This document shows positions 24,158-34,512 of a stretch of DNA of 64,000 nt, one piece after another. Under the pieces are notes generated by a model. It did not search any database. It was not told the DNA's origin and saw only the letters and a list, made by a program, of their open reading frames with translations. The position numbers and the translations under genes were made by a program. The first letter of the stretch is position 1. Each line of letters starts with the position of its first letter. Source of the DNA: Plazaster borealis (Eukaryota > Echinodermata > Asteroidea > Forcipulatida > Labidiasteridae); NCBI GenBank assembly GCA_021014325.1, contig CM037461.1, forward strand, positions 10,073,501 through 10,137,500, written 5' to 3'.

Positions 24158-24412
24158 TGTAGCGGTAATGCCAATGCTAACCATAGTGCATATTACTTGT
24201 ATCTCTATTTGCCCTAAGGCACTCCATACTTTTGTTATTTGACCTCTGTACACGCATGGCAATTGCATGCTGGGATTTGTCTAAAGATGGCAGACAGTAT
24301 ATTATGTTGAGCTAATAAAAGAGTCAAGGATAATCTTCGAATATCTCGTCAATCCTCCAAGGTATGTCCTAGTCTTCCATAATTCTATAATATGTAACCT
24401 TTGCCCGTTACA
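24158..24412 (+). repeat. 3' LTR
   Basis: 255 bp, one mismatch to the 5' LTR, followed by the GGAC duplication at 24413. Confidence 0.95.
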
Positions 24413-24464
24413 GGACTAACAATATTCATCATTTTGATGTTCAAAGTGTTCATAAGGGGACTGC

Positions 24465-24523
24465 TCTATATTCCGACACCCCTATATTCCGACACCGGAA
24501 CATAGGGGTGTCGGAACATAGGG
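24465..24523. repeat. Compound palindrome of TATTCCGACACC units
   Basis: Two direct copies of CCTATATTCCGACACC are followed by two near-complementary copies (GGTGTCGGAACATAGG type), so the segment can fold into a long hairpin. It lies in the right arm of the TA-flanked element. Confidence 0.8.
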
Positions 24524-25141
24524 ATGAAACCGTTCATAAATATGGACAAAAAAACGGTCTTGTTGAACAGATGGATTTCCTTAAAAAACTATAGTAAGAA
24601 ATAGGACTTTTTGTGACCCATTCATCTAGGAATAAATACGAGGCAAGGCCTTGTAACAGCGGACAAGGTTGGTGGTGCATAAAAAAAAATTTTTTTTTAA
24701 AGAATTTTCAGAGTGAGTTTGGCGGTGTATGATTTCTCCTGTCTGTTTTGTATTTGTTTTTTAGAATATTTTACAAACGATCTTTCTTAAAAAAATGTAC
24801 ACTGTTTTTTTTCTTTTTACAATATTAATAAGTCGGCATATAAGCCCACCGGCGCATAAACCGCAGGAGTTCAAAAAAAGGTCAAAATTAACGTATAAAC
24901 CGCGGTTTATAATCCGAAAATTACGGTACTTTTCAGTGTATTGTGTTTTCAAATTCTCAAATAGAGGAAAACCTTGCAATGTTGTGGAATTGTGTGTATG
25001 TTTTTTCTCCTTAAAATATTGTTAGGAACCTCACATTGATCCATATGATTTCCTAGCGCCCTCTTTTGAGTAGCCAATAATTATCAATATAACAACTTAA
25101 GATCAATATTCGATTCGATATAATCTAGAATTACTATAGGC

Positions 25142-26160
25142 TTGCAACTTTCACCAACATCACAAGGACTCTTTGTCCAGTCAGCACATTTTAATGCCGG
25201 ACCCTCGATCGTCCGAGCATGGTCCAAGGGACCAGTGCTACTCCGGCTCATGTATATTCAGTACCAGAGCCTGGTGAGCGATCTAAGCCACTCCTTCAAT
25301 CAGCTAAGAATAGCCGTTACTTTATCACGGCGCAATGCTTCGTGCATTGCTCTTGCCTGTGTACAAAAGTCCAATGCCATTACGATGTGCGTGATCATTG
25401 TACATGTACAGTACACGAATCCATAGCGATCACGGCGCAATGCTTCATCGTGCAGTACTCTTGCCTGTGTACAAAAGTCCAATGCCATTACGATGTGCGT
25501 GATCATTGTACACGAATCCCATTCCATATCATTGCGTACTCATGTAATATCCTTATGGACATTCTGAGTTGTACACAAGCAGTGGCAAGCACCGCCCTTC
25601 TATGTATAGTTGTCACTCACTGTACTCTTGCAACCCACCACTCCTTATTTGGGTTATCAACTTGCCACGTCCGATGACCTTCCTGCATCAAAGTTTTCCA
25701 TTGGTTAAGACCCCAAACTTGGCTAATGTTTAATTCATTTCTATACTCTAGATTCCTATATAAACACCAGATTTCCTTCGTTAAGGACACAATCAGAATC
25801 ACGATCAGTCCCAAACAATCACGACCAGTCTGGATGCACTCTTCTCAGAGTATCAGCCAGTCTTTACCCTATGGTTAGACCCAGACCTCAGAGCATCTCA
25901 GTACACCTTTATCAACGTAGACCACGTTATACCATTTGCCTTATGGGACCCTCGATAGAACAAGTAGCATTACTAGTTACTGCGCTACCAATATTGTAAT
26001 GTTATACAAGTTCTTATGTGTGAAATAAAACAGTTAATGTGTTCGTCACAAGTCAGACTCCCGCAAATCTATTTCTATAATTATTGTCATTCCCCGTTTG
26101 GAGAAGCCTGCCCACTCGCCCCATAAGAGGAATGCAACAATATTTATTAATTACGCAAAT
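25142..26160. repeat. Dispersed repeat region, includes 105-bp tandem units
   Basis: CACGGCGCAA starts at 25326 and 25431 mark two copies of a 105-bp unit that includes TGCCTGTGTACAAAAGTCCA and ACGATGTGCGTGATCATT. The block resembles positions 1-230. Further right, a TATATAAACACC at about 25756 and an AATAAAA at about 26024 could belong to a solo LTR or a promoter-bearing repeat, but no ends were found. No protein-coding gene is seen. Confidence 0.5.
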
Positions 26161-26221
26161 ATTCCCAAATAGTATTGATGGGAAAAAGTTATGTAGCGGC
26201 ACACAATCCAATGTATGTTAA

Positions 26222-26430
26222 TTACACGGTATGAGTGGACATGTGAGTACGAGTTGATTTGGGTATGATATTTGGGGTATGAAATGAAATTGGTCGAGTT
26301 GACTTGGGTAGAACATGTACTACAACATTTCGGGTACGAGTTTCAGTTGACTTTAGGAAGTTAGGTACGAGTTGACTTGGGTACAATATTTTGGTTACGA
26401 GTTGACTGAGGTACGAGTTGACCTGATTTC
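26222..26430. repeat. Irregular repeats of GTACGAGTTGACTTGGGTA
   Basis: At least six variants of a GTACGAGTTGACTTGGGTA-like word occur, separated by variable spacers. No coding capacity. Confidence 0.65.
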
Positions 26431-27396
26431 CCTATAGTATTCAGGTCGAAACATCGGCACATTGATATTATATTATTTTTTGCTTAAAAGTTATATTATA
26501 AAAAAAAGTAATACCAATATTCAAACACAAAACAATCTGCTGTTGAAAACTGTGGCGTTCAACAAGGGTCGGAAATGTCACAAAAAAATCTCATCAAGAA
26601 CTGTCACAGTGAGTGTAATAAAAAAGTCAGTGTTAAATAATAATAATTAAAATATCATAAACCTGTACAGCCCCATTATTTATACCATTCCTTCCTCCAT
26701 GTTTATACTCTGTCTCTGGTACCAATACTGTACTCTAGACTTACTATTGGAAGGAGGAGGTCCAGAGTATTGGCACCTGTATTACTATTTCAATACTAAA
26801 TAGTATTTTATTTAGACATTAATAGCAATACTCACCAATTTTCTATGCAATGGCTTTCGTCAACAAATATACCATCTCAGCTCCTTTCCCTTTGTTAAAC
26901 TATTACTCTCCTCTCTCTCGATTATATCGCGATCGATAGCATACAGCAATTTTCCACCGTGCCGTTACTCGTTAGACTCTACACACAAAAAAGACTATAA
27001 CCATTGATCTATTCACAGTACGCAGAGACTATTAATAATCGTCAATGATCAGCGTCAAAGTCGTTTGGGTACAAGACTCGTCACCTGTTTGGAATGCATA
27101 AACTGTTAACGCAAATTAAGTACGTCACAGGTATGCGAGGAATCTGCCCGGAATTTTCTGGGCAGATTGAATGAGTTGGCTAAGGCGTTCTTCTTGACAG
27201 ATTCGTGGCTTCCAGAATATGCCCTCTATCGGTGGAATAGTCGCGACGTGTATAGTGTTGTTAATTGAGTGCATGTAGGCCCTATGGTTTTATGGTTTTA
27301 CTAACTCAACAAGAACATCTTTCACCAAGACTAAGATTTACAGGGTGTCCCGGACGTCCCTAGTTTTTTTTATTCTTTCTTTCCCTAAAATACACG
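26431..27396. other. Stretch without a recognised gene
   Basis: AT-rich sequence with a few short frames of no recognisable content. No element ends were identified. Confidence 0.45.
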
Positions 27397-27503
27397 TTTG
27401 GAAATTGTCAAAGACCAGTGTTCTCACTTGGTGTATCACAACATATGCATACAATAACAAGCCTGTGAAAATTTGAGCTCAACTGGACATCGAAGTTGCA
27501 AGA
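27397..27503 (-). repeat. Fragment of the TTAA MITE seen intact at 57436-57799
   Basis: GAAATTGTCAAAGACCAGTG and the TCTCACTTGGTGTATC block match, on the opposite strand, the right half of the 57.4 kb element, including the CCTGTGAAAATTTGAGCTCA-like segment. Confidence 0.7.
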
Positions 27504-27510
27504 AAATTCT

Positions 27511-29490
27511 TAATTAATTATTCACATCACAGTGGTTTGAATATTTAATTAGCCAATTTTGCTCTAATCTTATCTCAAAAAGTATACATCCGATCCTCAA
27601 ACTTTTTTTCAGTAATGGACCTGTATTTTAGATGTAAAACCTGGCCTTACATTCTCCGGCACGTCATCATGACGTCCTGTTTTCATGCATTTTCTTTCAG
27701 TGTACAAAACACATGGCGTAAAAAGGCGCACAAAGTGTAAATGTGTTGGTGTTGAAAAAAAAATATTTTCAAAATAAGTTAATTGTAAGTTTCTTTAATT
27801 ACATAAATTTTTTTTAAAAACGGATATTCAAGGCCAGTAAAAGTAATCAAAGTACCACTTTAATTAACAATTAATTAGTAAATTTTGGCACCATGGCTAG
27901 AACGCAGTGCTTCAATGACTATATCCAGTCACCTGAAAGTATCTGACTGAATTTGTTTATAGTTCTTCACTGTGTAAAGATAACATTGGGACTCGCTCTC
28001 AGGACACCTTGAATTAGTTTTCGGATATCATAGATCGAAAATTTTAATTAATTATTCACGTGGCATGTTGTGAATATTTAATTAGCCAATCTTGGGTCTA
28101 TCATATCTCAAAAAATATACAACCGATCCTCAAACTTTTTTTAGTTGTGGACTTGTCATGTATTATTATGTCATTATTATTATTCCAGTCAAACATTACC
28201 CGGCACGTCATCATGACGTCACTTTTCTTGCACGTTTCTATCTGTGTAAAAACCGGATGGCGCTATAGGTGTACATGTTTTGCTGGTCAAAAACACAATA
28301 TTTTCCACATAAATTAAATTAGAATAAATTGCATATTATCGAGTTTCCTTATCAAATTTGTTAATAAAAAAATAAGTATGAAAACCTTTTTTTTTAACTG
28401 TGATGTCATCAGGTGTCAAATTACGGTAATTCAAAGCTTAACACTCAAAAAATTAATATCTCCTGAACCAAATGTCATAAAATTGTAATGTTTGTTTTGT
28501 ATGGTAGCTTTCAACTTTCTTAACTAAGATGACCCTACTTTTTGACGTTTACTTCCGGTTCATGACGTGTGTTGTAGGGCGTGTTTTCTTTCTGTAGAAA
28601 ACACACGGTGCTAAAAGTGTAAATGTTTTACTGGTGAAAAATACAATATTTTCTAAATAAGGTAATTGTTAGTTTCCTGATCTTCATAACATGTTTTGAA
28701 AAGTGAAATACTTTATATTATAACTGATGTTCCAGGCCAAAAAATTCATCCAAGGACCGCTAAAATTAACAACAATTAATCATTATTTTGTAAATCCTGG
28801 CACCGTGGCTAAAACGCAGGGCTATATTGACTACTTCCAGTCACCTTCAACTACTGTATGGTTTGCACACTGTGTAAAGCCTAATAAGAATGGGACTTAC
28901 TCCGGTTGCCCAGAATACTTCGTAGATGTCATAGATAATTATTTTTAATTAATTATTCACGTGTCAGCGGTGTGATTAACAAATTAGCCAATCTTGTGTC
29001 TATCGTATCTCAAAAAGTAAACGTACAATCCACAAACTTTGTTCAGCTTGTACTGTAGATGTCAATTCCGGTCAAACCTTACCTCGTCACGTCATCATGA
29101 CGTCACATTTTGCGAGTTTTCTACTTGTGTACAAACCACATGGCGCTAAAACCACAGATCATAAAATTGTAATGTTTGTTTTGTATGGTAGCTTTCAACA
29201 ATTGCAAAATTTTCTTAACCAAGATAACCCCACTTTCACCTTCACTTCCAGTCCAAACAGGAAATTCAAAAAAATCATATCTCCCGAACCACATAAAGTC
29301 GTAATATTTTTGTTGTATTGTAGCTTGCAACACTTGCTGCATTTTATTCAGAACAATGACCTTACTTTGACCTTTATTTCCGGTTCAAACAGGAAGCTCA
29401 AAAATCGAGATAATCATATCTCTTGAATCACATGTCATAACGTCAAAATGTTTGTGATTTCTTGCAGCTTTGGAAGCTCGAAATTAAGAA
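27511..29490. repeat. Old repeat array with two unit types
   Basis: Unit A begins TTAATTAATTATTCAC and runs through AATTAGCCAAT, a TATCTCAAAAAGTA block, and a CACGTCATCATGACGTCA palindrome. Copies start near 27511, 28045 and 28945. Unit B, with a TAAAATTGTAATGTTTG core and a GTATGGTAGCTTTCAAC block, recurs near 28475, 29160, 29300 and 29430. Spacing is irregular and divergence is high. No gene was recognised. Confidence 0.6.
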
Positions 29491-29645
29491 AATTACCGGA
29501 ACAGCTGTGTGATTGTTAATTACAATCACTATAGGTCTCGTTACGTTTGAATTTAACACTCCGGATATTGATATGCTTTTCATTAGAGACAGCTGTATTT
29601 ACTTTCTGCATGGTTTCCTTTAGTTTGGAAGTTAGGCCTATAACA

Positions 29646-29975
29646 CTATACTAAAACTCGTCTTATATGTCTCCTTAGGTCAATGTACAGATAAACAGCC
29701 TCTTCTGGAGTATTGGGGTACCCGAGGCCAGTGGTCTCCATTGCCAAACAAGCATAGTTGAATATGTCCTGATCGCAAGGGCAGTTTCCTTTGAAGAGGG
29801 ATTCCTCTGTACAAATATCCACTCGATCCTGGTCCACTTGCTTCATGTAGTCCCTGGTGTTGTACAACTGTGGGAGCTCAAACATAACTAGAGGTCTACC
29901 GTAAACCACATGCTCTTGTTGATTCTTCCTAATCCTGTGTCCATCCCACAATTCAGCCATTTTGTCCAGATCATC
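29646..29975 (-). CDS. IS3-like DDE integrase gene, exon 2 (C-terminal part)
   Basis: The last coding exon of the gene whose first coding exon is 30195-31022. The acceptor TTCTGTTTTACAG ends at 29976, and the phase is 0 with the upstream exon, so the frame runs straight through. It encodes 109 residues beginning DDLDKMAELWDGHRI and containing GRPLVMFELPQLY and a cysteine pair, then a stop at 29646. This tail is the conserved C-terminal module of the metazoan integrase-core family: it follows the catalytic Glu and helps define the family. The intron is only 219 bp. No disabling mutation is visible. Confidence 0.8.
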   Translation of the reverse strand, partial: DDLDKMAELWDGHRIRKNQQEHVVYGRPLVMFELPQLYNTRDYMKQVDQDRVDICTEESLFKGNCPCDQDIFNYACLAMETTGLGYPNTPEEAVYLYIDLRRHIRRVLV

Positions 29976-30194
29976 CTGTAAAACAGAAATATTTATATTT
30001 TTTTTAAACATACACTTAATCTTTTGAACTAAAATCGTTATTAATAGTTGATCAACCAAAATTATAATTTAGGTAGACCAACACGTGTTTCGATTAAGAA
30101 AAGTAGAAAATCGATTTGTATTATTTCTGCCACAGTTTGATGACTAATTTGGGCCATAATTCTCCAATATCGTATTTTATGCTTTGACTTTTAC

Positions 30195-31022
30195 CTGAAT
30201 CATTCTCATGAATGTGAATCGAATCAGCTTTTTGTCCAGTTCGTCTCCCGAGAAGTACCCGTCATTTTTTATACACCGAAACAAGGCCATCCAAAAGTCG
30301 CCGCATTCTTTTCTCAATTGACTCCACCAGCATTCAATCCGTTGGTTAGCAGTGCTTTTGCCAGTGATGCAGCTGTGCTTACTACTAAGCCTATCCCCGT
30401 GTACCCTTAGGAATCTTTGGAAATTTAGCACATGTCCATTCTCCGTCCCAAGATCAGTTCTGACAATACGGGGGCAGCCACCAAATTTCTCAATGGCGTT
30501 TATGAAAAAACCGCTGATATACCGAGGGTCATTCGTAGTGGCGTTTGCTTCCAACCATATGATTTTTCGGCTAAAACCATTGATACACCCATCAATTCCC
30601 ACTCCATATGGCTTGAGTCTGTCGTATGCATCTATGTGCCAAATAAAGTTTGGTCCTCTTCCATAATATCTGCGACGCACTAGCCGGTGCCGTTTGCGTA
30701 GTGCAATGCCCTCTGGGTCGAGATTCAGTAGTGATCTTCTCACCGCATGTCTGCTGATCACAAAACCTTCCTGGAGTAATCTCTGGTGCATAAACCTGTA
30801 GCCATGTAGCTGACCAGATTGCTGAAGCTGTTCTTGCAAGACCCGGACGATATCCACCAAGGCTGACTGATTCTTCCGACGGTACAGTCCAAGACGTTGC
30901 AAATGCCGCTGTAAGATCCGCACACTCAGTGCAACTCCATGGACCGTTGCTATTGTTGCAGCAATTTCAAGATGGGTGTAGCCGAGTCTAAAGTAGCAGG
31001 TGATCAGGTCATCAGTCTCCAT
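30195..31022 (-). CDS. IS3-like DDE integrase gene, exon 1 (HTH and catalytic core)
   Basis: Encodes 276 residues from an ATG at 31020-31022 to a donor ATTCAG then GTAAAA. Residues 1-45 form a helix-turn-helix-like region. Residues 70-110 resemble the HTH_21 domain of IS3 transposases (RFMHQRLLQEGFVISRHAVRR). The integrase core has Asp131 (WHIDAYDRLKP), Asp190 (VRTDLGTENG) and Glu230 (ANQRIECWW), a complete DDE triad. With exon 2 the product is about 385 residues. An acceptor-like TTATTTTTAG just upstream of the ATG suggests a 5' non-coding exon. It is most likely an IS3EU-type transposase or a host gene derived from one. I see no stop or frameshift, unusual for this window. Confidence 0.85.
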
Positions 31023-32082
31023 GACGGGAACAATCTGCTAAAAATAAAGGACAATCATTTTAAATTTTTCTGCTTTGGTTTACGCCTAAATACAGCTCTC
31101 TTTACATGAGAAGTAGAACTCAAAGCTGAATTGGGGAAGAGTTTATTTGATTCAGCATATTTTTGTTATTCACATATGGACCTACCTTTACACAATATTG
31201 ACAATCTAAATCCCACGATGACATTAAAATAATGAACTGTCAATCACGTACAAAAACCTGTACTACGTAGCTGGGGACAACTCGTTTTCTTATTATCAGA
31301 CTGACTTTAAAAAGAATGTACGTAAAACGGCTGATTTCAATGTTAAGAATCTGTAAAAGGAGAGGAACTGAAAAAAATGTTACCCATAGACCATTTACAT
31401 GATGTCTTGTTTCTATAACTAACATTATGTTGTCCGCCATCTTGGATTACAAACAAAAGCTGTATACATGTGCACGTCGTGAAGGATGATCGATAAACAA
31501 ATAGGTGATGTCATAATTTTAAGCAAGGATTAGTGACAGGGATTCACCGAGGGACAAAACGTTTGAAACAAAACAATAGCGCAGAGGGTCCCCTATGATA
31601 TAATAATGTGGTTTTGAGAAACAAAAAAGAAGAAAAAATCCCCCAAAACAACAACCAGCGGTTTTGATAGTCAGTCTGTACTAAAAAAAGGGCTCTGCAT
31701 CGTACTGGTACATTAGGCCTAAGCATCCCTGTAAAGACTTCTATTATTTCCTCTGTCCCTGTACTCAACATCCTCCCATAAACTTTGAACACAACATTTC
31801 GAAAATGAGCACAGCGAAATGAGCATAGCGAAAATGAGCACACTATACATGTACACACACAACGCAAAGGAAAAGTTAAGTTCTTAATCTTCTTCCTCTT
31901 ATGATAACGTTTTTTATTTTATTAAATATTTTGCTAGTTTGTATATGGGACTGCTCGAATTAGCAAACCATTAACGAATAATTGGATAAGAAGTAATTAA
32001 AACAAGGTCCCAACTCACCTGAGAAGATACTTTGGAGGCCCTCGGACGGTGTACCTTATCTTTTTGCCCGTACTATGGAATG
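31023..32082. other. Upstream region of the integrase gene, no second gene recognised
   Basis: Possible 5' exon and promoter region. A minus-strand AAGATGGCGGACAACATAATG at about 31440, a common style of first exon in animals, could be the start region of the integrase transcript, but no donor could be fixed. A small tandem repeat of CGAAAATGAGCACAG-like units lies at 31799-31846. Confidence 0.35.
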
Positions 32083-32358
32083 CCGATATATCACAACAAA
32101 ATACGCCGTAACGGAATAAAATACAGCGATATAACGCAATAGTACGGGGATATAACGCAATAGTACGGCGATATAATCCAATAAAATACGGTGATATAAC
32201 GCAATAGTACGGCGATATAATGCAATAAAATACGGCGATATAACGCAATAAAATACGGCGCTATAACGCAATAGTACGGCGATATATCGCAATAGTACGG
32301 CGATATATCGCAATAGTACGGCGATTTATCGTAATAGTTCGGCGATTTATCGCCGTAA
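32083..32358. repeat. 21/23-bp minisatellite with palindromic units
   Basis: About 13 head-to-tail units of the form ACGGCGATATAACGCAATAGT, of 21 or 23 bp (AGT/AAAAT variants). Towards the right end the unit contains GCGATATATCGC, a perfect palindrome, and the last unit ends GGCGATTTATCGCC. All three minus-strand frames stay open across it, which is a consequence of unit length and composition, not evidence of coding. Confidence 0.9.
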
Positions 32359-33417
32359 AAAACACGTGAGTTCTCCAGAAACTGGCGAATATGAGCCACC
32401 GTAGAGACATGATCACATTGCTGTACTGCATAAAGCGACTGAGAAGAATTATAAAAAGCTTGAACACTAAAGGCCATATGAACATAGGCCTATGGATAAA
32501 CACATACTAAAACACATGACACAGTTAAAAAAACTAACAGAAACAATATTTTGGGGCTTTGCATCATCAATTTATGAAAATAAACAAAGGTCACAACCAA
32601 ATCATTTCATAAGGCCACATATCGAACTGATAATTTCATTATATTCCTCCAAACACATTTTGTAAAATTCTTCATGAGTGCACTCATATCCATATTGGAG
32701 TCGAATTACTCTGTACGTAGAGTAAACTACATTTTACTCTCATTAAGGGTCAATTGGACGCACAATGGGAGTCACTTGGCTTCGGCCCAGAGTTGTATTG
32801 GCGGGCTTGCAAAGTTTGTGAACTTTTGCCAGAAATTTTGCGCGCACGCAGTAGCCGTAGTGGTCTGGTCACTAACTCTATACCTATAATCTAGCACCGA
32901 TGATGAGAGCTGGCAGCGGTAACCAGGTACACTTGTGCTATGTTGGTTGCTATGTTGGTTGCCATCTTGGATTTCCATTGTCAATGTCAATGCTGCAACT
33001 CAAACTGCTTGTTCGTCGGTGGAGTCAAATTGCACTTTTTTGTAAGTTATGAAAAAACTTGTAATTGTTATGTGGTGTTGAGGCATTGTGTATAGCACGA
33101 TACTTTGTGTAGGGAATTCCTTTGTAGTTGTACGTAGGCCTAAACTAGCGTTTATTGTAAAGTCATGAAGTGGTGGGAGAGACAATCAAAATAATCCTGG
33201 GTACGATCAGTAGCATCGGTAGCTAACTTTAACGGACAATCTTGCATTGTCAATTGTCAATGCATTGTCAATATTGCAACAGCTACGTTCATGGCGTTAG
33301 GCTTATTATTTAACAAGTTAAGTGACGTCTTACTTACCTACGGGGATGTTTTTATTTTACATTTAGTAGGCTGACAGTGACAAGGCTGAGATTTCATTCA
33401 TTTCATTCAATTCAAAA
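32359..33417. other. Stretch without a recognised gene
   Basis: No frame with family resemblance. TTGTCAATGCATTGTCAAT-type short repeats occur near 33240-33275. The right end probably contains the promoter of the relic gene starting at 33418. Confidence 0.4.
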
Positions 33418-34411
33418 ATGGCCCAGCCGGCAGTAGGTCTACCAGTTTTTAAATGTAGCCATTGTACATAACACTACCCGCCAATTCAAGTGTATGTTGA
33501 AACATTATGACCTTGTACATACAACAGAACGTAACTTTAAATTCAATTGTGGGGTCACAAATTGTCCAAAGATGTATAAAAGTGTGCAATCATATCAGTT
33601 TCATCTTAGACTGAAGCATAAAGAGTTTTATGAACAACATGTACTTCGCATTCAAAATGATGAAGTAGCAAGGCCCGTTGATCTCAGTTATGTAGGCTTA
33701 GGATTGGAGGACCCTCATGAAAATCCATGTGAGGAAAATGATCATGACGGCCTTGAACCGGAAGTTCAAGCAATTCAGGAACAAAGGCAATTTGATGTTT
33801 ATGGTCACTTGGCTGTGGTAACGCTCAACTTGCGAGAAAAATACAAAGTCTCAGAATCTGCATGTTCCTTTATTGGACAACAATTCCAGTCATTGATTAG
33901 TTTGACCAGTGACCAGATAGTTAGAGCAGATGTGAGCGAATTGTTACAAAATTAATCCGCAGAAAAAAAATATTTCAGGCTTCACACACATGCATACACA
34001 ACCAGTTAATGATGCATGCCATCGTCTGCCAAGTGCAAAGGTACTTCATAAGTATATTGCAGAACGCATGGGACATGTAGAACCACTTTGTTGAGAATAG
34101 TTGAAATGGAGTTGTTGTAAGCATATTATGCAATATGTCCAATCAACATTAAATCAGATCTTCAGCATGAAGATTGAAGATGTTTCAGCACAAGTGTTGG
34201 ATGGTCATGCATCACTGATTTTTGTGATGAGAGATTTTTGTTTTTCACCCTTTTTGCAAACAACCCACTCCCTCTCCCCCTTTTACACTCTACCTAAAAT
34301 CCTACCTTCGAGTTTACCTTCTCTAATGATCCAGTATATCTAGATGAACATGCTGATCTCCTATGCCAAATGGATCCACGCAACCCAACAACCACACCTT
34401 TCTAGTTGACC
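33418..34411 (+). pseudogene. Transposon-type multi-exon gene relic, zinc-finger 5' part
   Basis: ATG 33418 starts MAQPAVGLPVFKCSHC. A frameshift near 33467 switches into the frame of 33494-33955, which holds QFKCMLKHYDLVH, CGVTNCPKMYKSVQSYQFHLRLKH (C2H2-like) and an acidic stretch. Beyond 33955 the sequence continues in broken frames with recognisable family words near 34.09 and 34.32 kb (FSNDPVYLDEHADLL). The family is a large multicopy group in invertebrates and fish whose members also have a VADNLGAHS block. I do not have a certain superfamily name for it. Confidence 0.6.
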
Positions 34412-34512
34412 AACCCTTTCTGGTTGCCGGTACTGCTGCATCTCCCTAGAGGCAATCTCATCTCAGCCCTAGCCTATATAGATATAGATATCGCGATCTC
34501 ATAAGAAAGATT

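Larger units (their letters stand above)
21245..24412 (+). mobile_element. Young non-autonomous Ty3/Gypsy element with PHD finger, RT deleted
   Basis: Two 255-bp LTRs (21245-21499 and 24158-24412) differ at a single base and are flanked by GGAC on both sides (21241-21244 and 24413-24416). Between them lie a primer site, a truncated gag, a PHD-finger segment, the integrase with its zinc-binding and catalytic parts, and a polypurine tract. Protease, RT and RNase H are missing, and the coding parts are in three frames. The near-identical LTRs indicate recent insertion, so the machinery was probably supplied by an intact relative. It sits inside the TA-flanked element. Confidence 0.9.
20708..24926. 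mobile_element. TA-flanked terminal-inverted-repeat element hosting an LTR element
   Basis: A perfect 20-bp inverted repeat, CCGTAATTTTCGGATTATAA at 20708 and its complement at 24907-24926, is flanked by TA on both sides. Words of the form GGCGTATAAGCCG recur inside both arms (20735-20795 and 24832-24905), so the subterminal regions are related. Without the nested LTR element it is about 1.05 kb and has no transposase frame: a non-autonomous element. TA flanks suggest the Tc1/mariner-IS630 group, including pogo, but the superfamily is not proven. Confidence 0.65.

Noticed and set aside
25600..26060. Solo LTR with TATA box and AATAAA
   Set aside because: No TG...CA ends, no flanking duplication and no second copy could be found.
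32083..32358. CRISPR-like array
   Set aside because: Head-to-tail units without unique spacers, in a eukaryotic context; a minisatellite.
32015..32503. Overlapping minus-strand open frames rich in Y/I/R/T repeats
   Set aside because: They follow the 21-bp minisatellite, whose unit length is a multiple of three and lacks stops; openness in all three frames argues against coding.
33418..33955. Intact zinc-finger transcription factor
   Set aside because: The frame is broken near 33467 and downstream sequence carries a transposon-type gene family; it is the 5' part of that relic.
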